Shown: positions 1-8,184 of the stretch, in pieces | Position numbering within the stretch: position 1 is the first letter of the stretch | Layout: each line of letters opens with the position of its first letter | Origin: Gemmatimonadota bacterium | Lineage (GTDB): Bacteria > Gemmatimonadota > Gemmatimonadetes > Gemmatimonadales > Gemmatimonadaceae | Reading direction: 5' to 3' | NCBI GenBank assembly: GCA_027307165.1 | Contig: DAHUXM010000014.1 | Span: 1 to 64,000 of the forward strand | Length of the DNA stretch: 64,000 nucleotides | Program-made: the position numbers and the translations under genes | Notes under the pieces: generated by a model | Databases searched by the model: none | What the model saw: the letters and a program-made list of their open reading frames with translations, nothing else | Told to the model about the DNA's origin: nothing

Positions 1-110
1 GCAATCGAGGTGATCGCTGCCCATTGCGTGGCGTACTCGCTCTGATGCTCACGGACCAGCCGGACTGCCCGCTCCCTAACCTCTGGAGAAAACCGCCTCT
101 GCTTTGTCAT
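1..110 (-). CDS. IS3-family transposase OrfA, N-terminal part (cut by window edge)
   Basis: The reverse strand from ATG at 110 reads [20 protein letters not shown] and continues to the window edge (about 36 residues visible). The pattern R-x-F-S-P-E-x-R-x-R-A-V-R-L-V is the classic start of IS3-type OrfA proteins, which carry a helix-turn-helix that binds the IS ends and are joined to the DDE transposase OrfB by programmed frameshifting. The position, 50 bp from the IS terminus at 160, fits the family. Whether the element is complete cannot be seen. Confidence 0.75.
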   Translation of the reverse strand, partial: MTKQRRFSPEVRERAVRLVREHQSEYATQWAAITSI

Positions 111-160
111 ACTCCCAACCTCTCAACTCTGGGAGTCTCCGGCAATCCCGGGGCGATTCA
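1..160 (-). mobile_element. End of an IS3-family insertion sequence
   Basis: The outer end of an insertion sequence lies at base 160, where the top strand reads CCCGGGGCGATTCA (TGAATCGCCCCGGG read inward), a terminus typical of one IS3-family group. An OrfA-like reading frame starts 50 bp inside it. Only this end is in the window. The sequence right of 160 continues an open reading frame of unrelated composition, so the element appears to have landed inside or next to that gene. A second, solo copy of a very similar terminus is present at 30236-30269. Confidence 0.75.
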
Positions 161-1552
161 CTTTCGTTAAAACGTCGCTATCAGCTCAATGTCTATCGAA
201 CTCTTCAGGCACAAGCTCGACAACGCCATCTTGAGAGTGGCATTGTGACTCTCGTGGCGACATTCGTGGAGGTAATGGTGCGTTACACTGGAACGACATT
301 CGATGATATTATTGAGTACGTAACGAACACCGAAGGTCCTTGGACAGTGCAGGATCTGCTTGGCACGAACGAACCGCCTGTACGGGCAATTGATGATGAA
401 TTAGATGAGGCCGCATACGTTGAATCCACGCTCGAATTGCTGGACACGGCGCTCCTTACGACTGTTGAACAGCATGACGTCGACATCGCGCTCGTGGCCG
501 ACAGCCTTGACGACGCCCTACGGTCGTCGCTCTGGGCACGCCGATTAGGGCGGCGAACACCGGAGGAAGCCGCTTTGCACGGGGCGATATTGAGAGGTCG
601 CGTACGGTGGCTCTGGTCAAACAGTACTTCCGCTCAGCGACGCGGATTCTATGCCGCTGGCGTCGGCTACCGAACCGGTTCATTGGTTGATGGTCAACTG
701 GTTCCGTTGCTACAGCTTCTTCAAACAGCAGAGTTAGCGCTGTCTATGAGGGATTTGGCGGGTGCGACCGATGCGATCACTCAGTTCGCCGACATCGTCT
801 GGAGAATCCCAGCCTTTTCGATTAAGGATAGACCCGGCACGTGGCATCAGCTATTAAGCGGATGGATTAGTGGACTCTCTTTGCTGTCAGTCTCCGCCGA
901 TTCGAGTTCCGTGAGCACGTGCATCCAAGACGCAGTTGTGTACAAGCTCGTTTGGGCTGTGGAAGCCGTTCGCGTGCAGGCGCTCGCCCGCACTATGCCC
1001 GATGCTGAAGTCGTGACTGGGAGCCTCGCGTTGTGTCTCACATATGGGCTGCCTACTGTTCAGGGTGCCCTCCTCGCACAATCGGGTTTATCATCGCGAG
1101 CGATGGTAACGAGTATAATCAGCACATTGGCTCCGTCATTTACTGATTCGGATGCAATGCGCGTTTGGTTGGGCGATGCCGAGATACTAGCGACCGTCGA
1201 ACGTTTGTGGACTACCGACGGGCAGCGCCGGCTTTGGCACGACTTCGTTAGGCGGTGGACGGGTCAAAGCTTATCTGCGTGGAACGAGTGGGTCGAACGC
1301 GTTCCTCCGAATTGGCTGGGCACCGCGCCACCAGACGGGACTGAGGTGCGTCTCGTAGACGAACGCGCCACTGCGTCCACGCGCATTTGCGATCTCGAAC
1401 TTAGAACGCTTGGATATCTGCAAAATGTGCCCGCCCGTCGCAGTTCTGAACCCGTGCTGGGTGAGGTAGGTGGAGGCGGTGCGTGGATATCGGCTCACCA
1501 TTTCGGTCCACGGGATCCAAGCAGCGTGTCCCGTGGCCCCGAGTCGCGGTAG
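104..1552 (+). CDS. Hypothetical protein, 5'-truncated by IS insertion
   Basis: The reading frame is open from base 80 to 1552, but its first possible start (TTG at 104) lies inside the IS3 end, so the first roughly 19 codons are IS sequence and the native part begins at about base 161. The protein (482 residues) is mostly helical, with no signal peptide and no motif I recognise. It has an acidic middle (about residues 75-145) and Trp-rich segments near residues 380-410. It could be the C-terminal part of a larger, perhaps helicase-like or defence-related protein, but I see no helicase motifs to prove that. Codon use and lower GC than the kinase/RmuC region suggest accessory DNA. Probably a remnant rather than a working gene. 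Confidence 0.45.
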   Translation: MSYSQPLNSGSLRQSRGDSLSLKRRYQLNVYRTLQAQARQRHLESGIVTLVATFVEVMVRYTGTTFDDIIEYVTNTEGPWTVQDLLGTNEPPVRAIDDELDEAAYVESTLELLDTALLTTVEQHDVDIALVADSLDDALRSSLWARRLGRRTPEEAALHGAILRGRVRWLWSNSTSAQRRGFYAAGVGYRTGSLVDGQLVPLLQLLQTAELALSMRDLAGATDAITQFADIVWRIPAFSIKDRPGTWHQLLSGWISGLSLLSVSADSSSVSTCIQDAVVYKLVWAVEAVRVQALARTMPDAEVVTGSLALCLTYGLPTVQGALLAQSGLSSRAMVTSIISTLAPSFTDSDAMRVWLGDAEILATVERLWTTDGQRRLWHDFVRRWTGQSLSAWNEWVERVPPNWLGTAPPDGTEVRLVDERATASTRICDLELRTLGYLQNVPARRSSEPVLGEVGGGGAWISAHHFGPRDPSSVSRGPESR

Positions 1553-1651
1553 AGTAAGAAAAACCGGCGGTATCAACAGCGATTGGAAAATAGCGCTCGA
1601 ACTAACTAATGAATCGTACCTCTATTAGTAATCAGTACCAATCTCATCCTT

Positions 1652-2152
1652 CTACGGCTGCTGAGGTATTTCCTTAGGGTTGGCGGTCGCGTAGGAGACT
1701 GCGAGTTCTGTATCACTGTGTGCGTGCAAGTACCCCTGCGACTTCTCGAAGTCAATTCGCCCCATCATCTCGATAACATTCATCGGTGGTAGCAACATCG
1801 GGCCGAACAGACCGCGTGCGGTAAGTGCGCTTACCGCCTCGCGCAGATACGGAGCGAGCATCGCCGACGCGTTCTGCATGACGAAGCTCTTGAAAGTGGG
1901 CCGCTCCGGCTCGCCGACTCGCTCAAAGCGACCAACTACGGTCGCTCTGACACGTTCCTTTCGTTCCGTGGATGGCGAGATCTCGACCCGCAGTATCACG
2001 TCGAAGATCGTAGTGGAATGTGCAAACCAGTCCCAGCCAACCGCAGCATTCTCTTCCGACGGGACGCCTTCCTCGGGCTCCTCGAAGTTTAGAAGCAGCT
2101 CGGGAGAGAAGATGCGATCGAGATAGTAACCGGGCGCGCGTTGATCGTTCAT
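1652..2152 (-). CDS. SecB-like chaperone (third gene of a TAC module)
   Basis: A protein of 166 residues. It has beta-strand-like segments carrying FDVILRVEIS and a C-terminal part reading LLPPMNVIEMMGRIDF, which resembles the region of SecB-family proteins with the FPPVNF-type motif. SecB-like proteins bind unfolded clients as tetramers. Stand-alone SecB is rare outside Proteobacteria, but SecB-like proteins are known as the dedicated chaperone of toxin-antitoxin-chaperone systems, where they protect the antitoxin from degradation. The start codon overlaps the stop of the upstream antitoxin gene by 4 bp (2149-2152), so the two are translationally coupled. The position as third gene after a HigB-like toxin and XRE antitoxin supports the TAC reading more strongly than sequence alone. 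Confidence 0.7.
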   Translation of the reverse strand: MNDQRAPGYYLDRIFSPELLLNFEEPEEGVPSEENAAVGWDWFAHSTTIFDVILRVEISPSTERKERVRATVVGRFERVGEPERPTFKSFVMQNASAMLAPYLREAVSALTARGLFGPMLLPPMNVIEMMGRIDFEKSQGYLHAHSDTELAVSYATANPKEIPQQP

Positions 2153-2730
2153 GCCGCTAGTTTAGTGTCATCCGTTGAGTCCAACGCCACCGCGGAAGGG
2201 CTCGGATTTGATGTGGGCGTATCATTCCCGGTTGCTCCTGCTGATGACCAGGTGAGCGACGTCTGTGGCGACCGTGTAACAGTCTCACCCAGGAAATTCT
2301 CAACTTCCGCACGTGGGAGCAGTGCTTCGCCAACGGGAGCGAGTTGCAGCGATTCGATCTCCATCCCACATGCCCAGAGAAGGTCGCTCAACGTCTTGAT
2401 GGTGATGTTCTGACGCGCACTCAGCGCGCGAGTTACGTAACTCTTGTGTCGACCGAGTCGCTCAGCGAGAGCGCTTCTATTCAAATTCGCCGCTTCCATC
2501 GCGTCGCCGATCGCCTCGGTAAGCACGATAGCACCGCGCTCCCGAGCGTAATCACGCTGCTCGGTTTCATTCGGGAGGATCTCTCTGAGCCAATTAACGC
2601 GATCAACATCGGTGGGAGGAGCAGCAGCTCCGCTGACAGATCGAAGCTGAATGGGGAACATATTGGGAGTGCAGAATGGTGCGCTCATCTCTTCGTGTTT
2701 TACCGTTGGGGAGTTAGAAGACAGCTTCAA
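2149..2730 (-). CDS. higA: HigA-like XRE-family antitoxin with C-terminal extension
   Basis: A protein of 193 residues. Residues about 70-125 form an XRE-type helix-turn-helix (AIGDAMEAANLNRSALAERL followed by GRHKSYVTRALS). HigA-like antitoxins bind and neutralise a cognate RelE/HigB-fold toxin and repress their own promoter. After the helix-turn-helix there is an unusually long, Ser/Thr/Pro-rich, probably disordered tail (about residues 145-193). In TAC systems such a tail is the chaperone-addiction segment that makes the antitoxin dependent on the SecB-like partner. That role is inferred here from length, composition and neighbours. It overlaps the toxin gene by 4 bp at its start and the SecB-like gene by 4 bp at its end. 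Confidence 0.8.
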   Translation of the reverse strand: MKLSSNSPTVKHEEMSAPFCTPNMFPIQLRSVSGAAAPPTDVDRVNWLREILPNETEQRDYARERGAIVLTEAIGDAMEAANLNRSALAERLGRHKSYVTRALSARQNITIKTLSDLLWACGMEIESLQLAPVGEALLPRAEVENFLGETVTRSPQTSLTWSSAGATGNDTPTSNPSPSAVALDSTDDTKLAA

Positions 2731-3134
2731 GACTTGTCTTTGGAAGATGCCGGCCTTGCTGCCTGCAACTTTCGTTCGAAATATTTCGCACGGAGATCGA
2801 CGGCGAAATCGTAGTCGCGATCCTGCCGTTTAGGATCCTTGCGGGCTCCATTCGTGATGTAAAACGTGCCGCCGTCGCGGAAGCCGAAGAATCGAAAGTT
2901 GCCTGGCTTGAGTTCTGTGATGTCAGCGTACTTTCCCTTCAGTTGCCGACCATTCTCGGGGACCTTGCTCACCCGTCCCCGCAGTGCGATTTGCTTTGCC
3001 TGGGCCACCAACGCACCGCGGCAGGCGGGGTTCTCATCGAAGAAACGTCTGCCATGAAGAATCCTGTCCGAGTGCCGCAGCCACTTGACGCTGACGGTGC
3101 CAAGGTTCGGGACCAGCAGTTCACAGTCATCCAC
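2727..3134 (-). CDS. higB: HigB/RelE-fold toxin (Gp49-like)
   Basis: A protein of 135 residues from a GTG start. The C-terminal half contains an R-x-L-K-G-x-Y-A-D-I-x-E-L-K-P-G-N-F-R-F-F-G-F pattern followed by FYITNGARKD, which matches the RelE-like/phage Gp49 family (HigB-type ribosome-dependent mRNA interferases: basic residues on a small beta sheet, with R-x-F/Y on the central strand). It is the first gene of a three-gene operon with ATGA overlaps. Toxin-first order (toxin-antitoxin-chaperone) is the arrangement known for higBA-secB TAC loci. The N-terminal 45 residues are longer than in minimal HigB. Confidence 0.75.
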   Translation of the reverse strand: MDDCELLVPNLGTVSVKWLRHSDRILHGRRFFDENPACRGALVAQAKQIALRGRVSKVPENGRQLKGKYADITELKPGNFRFFGFRDGGTFYITNGARKDPKRQDRDYDFAVDLRAKYFERKLQAARPASSKDKS

Positions 3135-3135
3135 T

Positions 3136-3170
3136 AATTATCGGTTGCCTTATAAGTAAACCTAAGTATC
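3136..3170 (-). promoter_or_regulatory. Candidate TAC operon promoter/operator
   Basis: Immediately upstream of the toxin gene is a short AT-rich island. On the minus strand it contains two TACTTA direct repeats about 11 bp apart and a GATAAT box, within otherwise GC-rich DNA. Autoregulated TA operons have repeated operator half-sites in this position. No well-matched -35 box is visible, so this is only a candidate. Confidence 0.3.
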
Positions 3171-3501
3171 CACGATGTTCCCGCAAGGCCAGACCGGGCT
3201 GGCCTTGAATTCCCCCTATGCGCCCGACGGTTTTGCAGGGATCTTCTGCCAGGCGCCCTGTCCCGACGGTATGTCGAAGATGACACCAAGGACGGCAACC
3301 TCGAATGCCCCTTTTCGACACGCCGGAGCGATCTTCGGCGACTCGGACGCCAGGCAGGTGGATCTGGGCGCGCGTGAGCCGCGCCGCAGATGACATTGGA
3401 GCGTTGTCAGAAGACGGCGTCGGTTGCGGATCGCCGTGGCTACGAGGCCGCGCACTGGCGTTCTGCGACTGCTGTCGAAGCGCGCCGGTGCCTTACGTCG
3501 A
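3171..3501. other. Intergenic region, no supported gene
   Basis: Open frames exist on both strands but none has a recognisable domain, a plausible ribosome-binding site or consistent coding character. The one clear structure is a perfect hairpin CAAGGCCAG / CTGGCCTTG at 3184-3207, without a T-run on either side. Confidence 0.4.
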
Positions 3502-3912
3502 TCAATTGCTACAAACCCGCCTGACCCTCGCCGTATCCTCCGGAACAAAGATCGCAACCGACTTCCCCGTCCGTTCCGTCCCCGTCCCCAGAAACGCCCC
3601 CGCAACCTTCGCCCCCGCGCCAGGCTCATCTATCCCACCCATGATGATCCCATTCGCGCCCACTTCAGCGGCCTTCTTCCTCATCGATTTCATCATTCCG
3701 CTTTCTGTCGTAAATCCGGTGCTCCCAGCCGAATTGAGCAGGGCAACCTCGGTGTACGTGCTTCCCACCTTGTCGGGAGACGTATAAAGCTTGACGCCGT
3801 CAGGACATGTCCTCGCAAGATGGACAGAATTATCGATGAGCGCGGCGTTCGTCCGCGTGCATGCAGTGAACACACTTGCCACCACGACCAAGACCACCAA
3901 TCGCCTGATCAT
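3502..3912 (-). CDS. Putative lipoprotein
   Basis: A protein of 136 residues when started at the ATG at 3912. This start was chosen because it gives a compact lipoprotein signal (MIRRLVVLVVVASVFTAC), with the lipobox ending FTAC at about residue 18. The mature part contains a cluster K-A-A-E-V-G-A-N-G-I-I-M-G-G, like the 'lysine/alanine-rich then GAN-(G/A)-(I/V)' turn seen in small RcsF/DUF4156-type envelope lipoproteins. A role in outer-membrane stress sensing would be speculative. It stands alone, on the minus strand, with divergent GNAT downstream on the other strand. Confidence 0.65.
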   Translation of the reverse strand: MIRRLVVLVVVASVFTACTRTNAALIDNSVHLARTCPDGVKLYTSPDKVGSTYTEVALLNSAGSTGFTTESGMMKSMRKKAAEVGANGIIMGGIDEPGAGAKVAGAFLGTGTERTGKSVAIFVPEDTARVRRVCSN

Positions 3913-4297
3913 ACGCGTTACCGGATAGAGTGACGCCGCGCAACGAGACTGAGAGTCTCGCTGGCACACAAGCCTCCAGCTGAGTTCGCAATCGCGCCCT
4001 CAGCATTTGCGGGAATCAGCCGACTGAATCGAACCGGCCGATCCCGGAGCACGGCACTGAACCGACAACGTACGAACCACCCCTGACAATCGAAGCGCGT
4101 CTCTCTCCAGCCATCAACGCCGATTGGTATTACAACGGCGACAGCTTTGAAATTAGTAGCGAGAATATACTAATTAGTAGCAGGGCATCCCACACACACA
4201 TTCTTATCGAGCCCTCAGCGATCCGCACCAGAATATTTACGGTAAAAGCCTGCGCACAGCACAGGCGCGTGACGATCACCCGCCTTATAGTACACCC
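3913..4297. other. Intergenic region, no supported gene
   Basis: Separates the divergent lipoprotein and GNAT genes. An AT-rich patch at about 4145-4185 contains two copies of AATTAGTAG, one of them inside a TACTAATTAGTA palindrome, and may hold promoters. No coding sequence, RNA gene or terminator is evident. Confidence 0.35.
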
Positions 4298-4840
4298 ATG
4301 CCCGGCACGAAAACCCCACCCATATTCCGCCCTGCGACGCTCGCAGACATCCCCGCCCTCCACGCCCTCGTCGAGAGCGCTTACCGCGGCGACTCCGCCC
4401 GCCTTGGCTGGACCCACGAAGCCGATCTCCTCGACGGCCAACGTACCGATCCCGAATCGTTGACCGCGATCATCGACGATCCCGATCAGCAAATCCTCGT
4501 CGCTCTCGACGGATCCGAGATCATCGGCTGTGTCCAGATCGCCAGAAAGGAGCACGGCACGTCCTATCTCGGTCTTCTCTCGGTAGATCCCCGACGACAG
4601 GCGACCGGGCTCGGCAGACAACTCATAACTGCCGCCGAGCGCGCGGCCGCAACACACTTCGGCGCGCACGCGATCGAGATGACCGTCATCAAGCAACGCA
4701 CCGAGCTCATCGACTACTACCACCGCCGCGGTTACTCACCAACCGGCGAGGAACGACCTTTCCCCCACGGTGACGTGCGCTTCGGGTTGCCGAAGACTAC
4801 CGAGCTGGTGTTCGTCGTTCTATCAAAGCGCATCGCATAG
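4298..4840 (+). CDS. GNAT-family N-acetyltransferase
   Basis: A protein of 180 residues. It begins with the N-terminal strand FRPATLADIPALHALVESAY, typical of GNATs. The acetyl-CoA binding motif A is visible as YLGLLSVDPRRQATGLGRQL (V-x-P-x-x-R-x-x-G-x-G-x-x-L) around residues 90-110, followed by AHAIEMTVI and a final helix YYHRRGYSPTGEERPFPHG. GNATs transfer acetyl from acetyl-CoA to an amine; the acceptor cannot be predicted. Full length for a single-domain GNAT. It is followed 61 bp later by a DUF4440 protein on the same strand, possibly co-transcribed. Confidence 0.9.
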   Translation: MPGTKTPPIFRPATLADIPALHALVESAYRGDSARLGWTHEADLLDGQRTDPESLTAIIDDPDQQILVALDGSEIIGCVQIARKEHGTSYLGLLSVDPRRQATGLGRQLITAAERAAATHFGAHAIEMTVIKQRTELIDYYHRRGYSPTGEERPFPHGDVRFGLPKTTELVFVVLSKRIA

Positions 4841-4901
4841 AGCACCCTGGCTCGGTTCTTTCACGTCCGATCCCGACCATTCACAGCCGAGCCGAAAGAC
4901 G

Positions 4902-5318
4902 ATGCCAGCAACTCCTAACGACCAGACCATCCGCGACCTCGAGTCCGCCTTCTGGGCCGCAATGCAGTCCAAGGACGCAACCAGCGCCGCCAGCATGACG
5001 GACGATGGTTGCATCGTCGTCGGAGCGCAGGGTGTCTCGGCGATCGACGCTAAAGCAATGGCGAAGATGACGACCGAAGGCGCGTGGGAGCTCACGCACT
5101 TCAAGTTCGATCCCAAAACAATGCAACTGCGCTTCCTCACCGATGACATCGCAATCATCGCGTACACTGTGAACGAAACCGTAATCCTCGACGGAAAGAC
5201 GTTCCCGCTCAAGGCGCACGACGCGTCTGTCTGGCTTCGTCGCGATGGCGATTGGCGTTGCGCACTGCACACTGAATCAGTTACCGGCGATCCGTTCGGC
5301 CGGAAAAATCACGAATAG
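4902..5318 (+). CDS. DUF4440 / NTF2-like protein
   Basis: A protein of 138 residues from ATG at 4902; upstream codons in the same frame overlap the GNAT gene and look non-native. Pattern: IRDLESAFWAAMQSKDATSA, then DDGCIVVGAQGV, a strand LTDDIAIIAYTVNETV, and the C-terminal SVWLRRDGDWRCALHTES, matching the SnoaL/NTF2-like DUF4440 fold (alpha+beta cone, about 130 residues). Members are small ligand-binding or isomerase-like proteins, and the specific function is unknown. A strong bidirectional terminator follows at 5349. Confidence 0.85.
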   Translation: MPATPNDQTIRDLESAFWAAMQSKDATSAASMTDDGCIVVGAQGVSAIDAKAMAKMTTEGAWELTHFKFDPKTMQLRFLTDDIAIIAYTVNETVILDGKTFPLKAHDASVWLRRDGDWRCALHTESVTGDPFGRKNHE

Positions 5319-5348
5319 CGCCAGCACTGTGCGTGCAGGGAATAAAAA

Positions 5349-5373
5349 CGGGGCGCCGGGTTGGGGCGCCCCG
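5349..5373. terminator. Bidirectional rho-independent terminator
   Basis: A 9-bp GC-only stem (CGGGGCGCC at 5349-5357 pairing with GGCGCCCCG at 5365-5373, 7-nt loop). It is followed on the plus strand by CTCTTTT and preceded by ATAAAAA, which reads TTTTTAT on the minus strand. It sits between the convergent DUF4440 (+) and subtilase (-) genes and should stop both. Confidence 0.85.
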
Positions 5374-5393
5374 CTCTTTTCATCCACCCACGC

Positions 5394-6872
5394 TCAGCTT
5401 CCCAAGCCCATCGCGTTGCTCACGCTGATGCGGCCCTTTCCATAATACTGCTCCCTGCCGCGTTGCCCGAACTGGATCGCCGACTTCTCAATAAGCGCCT
5501 TGATCCGCGACGGAGCTGCGTTCGGGTTCTGCGCGAAGAGAAGCGCGGCGAGTCCACTCACGTGCGGCGTTGCCTGGCTCGTTCCGATGAAGCCGGCGAG
5601 CAGATTGCCACCCTGACAGCCGGCGAAACCGAGTGGAGTGCCGGTCGTGTCAAACACGAGTGTCGTCTTGCTGCAAAACGACCAGACCCACGACGCGATG
5701 TCCGGTCCCCACGGCCAGCTCGATGGCGGGAAACCATCCTCGGCGTCGGCGTTGCCGCCAGGTGCGGCGACGTCGATCGACCTGCGACCGAAGTTGGTGT
5801 AGAACGCTGGCGTGTTGGGATCGTCGCCGGCGACTCTGGGGCCGACTGCTGATACGCAAATCACATGCGGTGCGTCGCAGTACGCTTCATACACGTTGCC
5901 ATTCTGATCCAGATCCAGCGCGTCGTTCCCCGCTGCAACGACTACTAGCATCCCCTTTCTGTTGGCGTAGTCGAATATGCGCGTGATCAGGTTGACGTAA
6001 CGACGGTTACCCGGCTTGGCGAAGCTTCCGCCCAGGCTCAGGTTGCCGACGTTGGCGCCGTGATCGGCGGAATACAGAACGCCTGCGAGAACTCCGCTGA
6101 GTGGTCCAACTCCCAACCCGTTGAGCACCTTCACGCCGATGAGCGTGGTTTTGGACGTGACGCCGGCCAGCGCAACTGCCTTGCTGCTCACCTGCGTTGC
6201 GACGTTGGTACCGTGACCGTTGTAATCGGAGATCAAATTGCGCGATGGAAAGAAATGCGCGGTGATCGAATCGTCCGACGGTACGAAGGACGTGGAACGC
6301 GACAGGTCGACGAGTCCGTTCATATCGGGCGCATCGTAGTCGATTCCGCTATCCATGATCGCGACCGTGACGCTCGACGAGCCGAGCTGGCCGGCGGCCC
6401 ACGCCTTGTCCGCACCGATGAGGCGCATGTTCCACTGCCACGAGAAACGGCCCGCGGCGGCTGGATTGCCCTGACTCGTCGCGGCGTCGTCCACGACCGA
6501 TCCCACCGCGTCGTGGATGGACGGTACCGGAAGATCGAGCGCGATCTGGATGTCCGGCTCGACGTCGTCCACGCCCTTGAGGCTGGCCAGCTGCGCGGCG
6601 TTGGCGTCGCTGATGTTGCTCACCACCGCGAATCCGGCCCCGGTATGCAGGCGCTCGAGCTTGCCGCCGAGGTTCGCGATCTGACTCGCGAGATCGCTTC
6701 CGAAGCCGGCACTGCTGGACAGGATGTAGCGACCACTGATGTGGCCTGCCGCGCCGAGTACGTCACGCGACGCGCTTACGGTGGGTGCAACTGGATTGGG
6801 GCTGTCCGGCGAGCACGCTACGAACGCGACTGCTCCGGCGACAGCAATAATGACACGGTAACGGTGGTTCAA
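5394..6872 (-). CDS. Subtilisin-like serine protease (S8), lipoprotein
   Basis: A protein of 492 residues. The TTG at 6872 is chosen because GGAAGG lies a few bases upstream and it gives an immediate lipoprotein signal (RVIIAVAGAVAFVAC). An I9-type propeptide covers about residues 45-115 (GRYILSSSAGFG to VDDVEPDIQ). The catalytic triad is visible: Asp174 in AIMDSGIDYD, His220 in NGHGTNVA, Ser432 in GTSQATPHVSG. The oxyanion-hole Asn region is in VVVAAGNDALDLDQNG. The domain is full length, so it is probably an active cell-envelope protease that matures by removing its propeptide. An insert near residues 360-420 contains several Trp and Cys residues. Upstream codons to 7241 are non-native repeat and pseudogene sequence. 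Confidence 0.9.
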   Translation of the reverse strand: MNHRYRVIIAVAGAVAFVACSPDSPNPVAPTVSASRDVLGAAGHISGRYILSSSAGFGSDLASQIANLGGKLERLHTGAGFAVVSNISDANAAQLASLKGVDDVEPDIQIALDLPVPSIHDAVGSVVDDAATSQGNPAAAGRFSWQWNMRLIGADKAWAAGQLGSSSVTVAIMDSGIDYDAPDMNGLVDLSRSTSFVPSDDSITAHFFPSRNLISDYNGHGTNVATQVSSKAVALAGVTSKTTLIGVKVLNGLGVGPLSGVLAGVLYSADHGANVGNLSLGGSFAKPGNRRYVNLITRIFDYANRKGMLVVVAAGNDALDLDQNGNVYEAYCDAPHVICVSAVGPRVAGDDPNTPAFYTNFGRRSIDVAAPGGNADAEDGFPPSSWPWGPDIASWVWSFCSKTTLVFDTTGTPLGFAGCQGGNLLAGFIGTSQATPHVSGLAALLFAQNPNAAPSRIKALIEKSAIQFGQRGREQYYGKGRISVSNAMGLGS

Positions 6873-6989
6873 CTTGACCTTCCGGGGGTTGGCGGGGAGG
6901 GCAGCAAAATTTCGAAATTCGGTGACGTTGTCAATACAGTTGTTTACCAGCAATCGATGCTGATGGGCTGGTGAAGGGTTGGGACTCCC

Positions 6990-7182
6990 GCCAAAAATAC
7001 CGCATGACGCCCCAGATCGAGCGTATCCGCGACATCCTCGCGCCGCTGCTCGGCTCGACCACCCACATATCCTGCCGCTGTTCGACTTAGTGAGATGGAG
7101 GGCCTGCTGTATTACGTGATGCCGTACGTCGAGGGCAAGTCGTTGTGCGAATGGCTGAACCGTCAACGACCGCTGCCCTGGA
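6990..7182 (+). pseudogene. Fragment of a Ser/Thr protein kinase gene
   Basis: Two pieces of a kinase N-lobe/hinge are readable in different frames: LDHPHILPLFD (7054-7086) and, after a shift, MEGLLYYVMPYVEGKSLCEW (from 7095). In kinases of this type they form one stretch (HPHILPLFDSG...LYYVMPYVEGESLRDRL). The frameshift falls exactly between them, and nothing of the P-loop or catalytic loop remains. A decayed relic, lying in the 540-bp gap between the subtilase and MsrB genes. Confidence 0.7.
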
Positions 7183-7208
7183 CTCGTCATTCCCGCTAAC
7201 GCTCCTCT

Positions 7209-7317
7209 GGATTCGTCATTCCCGTGAAAGCGGGGATCCACGTTATCGATCTCTGAGTGCGATCACAGCTGGAAGCTGGTCGGCAGCAAATGGATTCCCG
7301 CGTTCGCGGGAATGACG
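7209..7317. repeat. Dispersed hairpin repeats (GGATTCCCGC...GCGGGAATGACG type)
   Basis: Copies of a REP-like hairpin. One, at 7209-7242, is in inverted form (ATTCCCGTGAAAGCGGGGATCC). Another, at 7281-7317, reads CGGCAGCAAATGGATTCCCG then CGTTCGCGGGAATGACG. The second differs by a single base over about 37 bp from a copy at 13751-13787, about 6.5 kb away. A more divergent copy underlies 17325-17353. The stem ATTCCCGC/GCGGGAAT is common to all. Confidence 0.8.
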
Positions 7318-7404
7318 ACGAGTGTGCAAATGACGATTCTGTACGTGTTCTCGCTTGAATGACGACGAGTGTGCGAATGACGATTCTGTGCGTGTTCTCG
7401 CGCG
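7311..7404. repeat. Tandem duplication, 47-bp unit x2
   Basis: Two adjacent 47-bp units start AATGACGACGAGTGTGC and end in a GTGTTCTCGC(T/G) segment (7311-7357 and 7358-7404), differing at a few positions. They begin with the tail of the hairpin repeat above and end just before the MsrB stop codon. Confidence 0.8.
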
Positions 7405-7416
7405 AACGCCAGCCCG

Positions 7417-7884
7417 TTACTTCTTCCCCTCTCCACCAAACAGCTTCAACCACTCCCCGTACCCTTCCTCCGCCAGTTTCTCCCCCGGCACGAACCGCAT
7501 CGACGCGGAGTTCATGCAGTAACGCAGACCGGTCGGACCCGGGCCGTCGTCGAACACGTGGCCCAGATGTGAGTCCGCCTGCGCAGATCGCACTTCGGTG
7601 CGCGTCATGCCGAGCTTGTTGTCGGTTCTGGTCGTGACATTCGCTTCATCCAGCGGCTTCGTGAAACTCGGCCACCCGCAATGCGCGTCGAACTTGTCGA
7701 GCGAGCTGAAGAGCGGCTCGCCGGATACGACATCCACGTAGATGCCTGCTTCGTGATTGTCGTTGTACTCGTTCGTGAACGGACGCTCGGTGCCTTCATG
7801 CTGCGTGACACGATACTGCTCCGGCGTGAGCTTCTTCCTCAGCTCCTCGTCACTCGGCTTCTGAAACTTGCTCGTCGAATCCAT
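7417..7884 (-). CDS. msrB: Peptide-methionine (R)-S-oxide reductase MsrB
   Basis: A protein of 155 residues from ATG at 7884; a GTG three codons upstream is possible. It reduces methionine-R-sulfoxide in proteins. Family signatures are present in order: [59 protein letters not shown], and the catalytic [11 protein letters not shown]. The two CxxC pairs that bind structural zinc in many MsrBs are absent (the positions read VVSGEPLF and SAQADSH), so this is the zinc-free type. No signal peptide is seen, so it is probably cytoplasmic. It forms a single-gene unit, with the 3' end abutting repeats. Confidence 0.95.
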   Translation of the reverse strand: MDSTSKFQKPSDEELRKKLTPEQYRVTQHEGTERPFTNEYNDNHEAGIYVDVVSGEPLFSSLDKFDAHCGWPSFTKPLDEANVTTRTDNKLGMTRTEVRSAQADSHLGHVFDDGPGPTGLRYCMNSASMRFVPGEKLAEEGYGEWLKLFGGEGKK

Positions 7885-8184
7885 TGCGATCACTCACAGA
7901 TTGAAGCGTACGCGGCTCGATCATGTGTGTTGTGCGTCCACAGCACTCCGCCGTACCAGAAAGTTAGCGCAACACACCGGGCTCGTGACAGCTTCCTGAC
8001 ATGTTGGGAGCGACGCATTCGCTTGTGACACGCCGATTGTCAGTTTGATGACAGCTTGAGAGCCGATTCGCTCGAATGTTCGCGCGTGGCGACTTAGCAC
8101 GGAGCTTGCGCATGTCTATCTTGAAGATACGGTGGAAGGAACCCACCGATCTGGTGTACAATCGTGCCAACTGGAGGAATTGTT
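7885..8184. other. Divergent intergenic region
   Basis: Lies between msrB (-) and the repeat-rich secreted protein (+). Several short TGACAGCTT/TTGTCAG-like words occur at 7985-8060 but form no clear operator. It must contain promoters for both genes; none is unambiguous. Confidence 0.3.

Noticed and set aside
104-1552. The first gene as a DEAD/DEAH helicase or defence gene
   Set aside because: Only an impression from overall composition; no Walker, DEAD or other helicase motif is present in the visible part.
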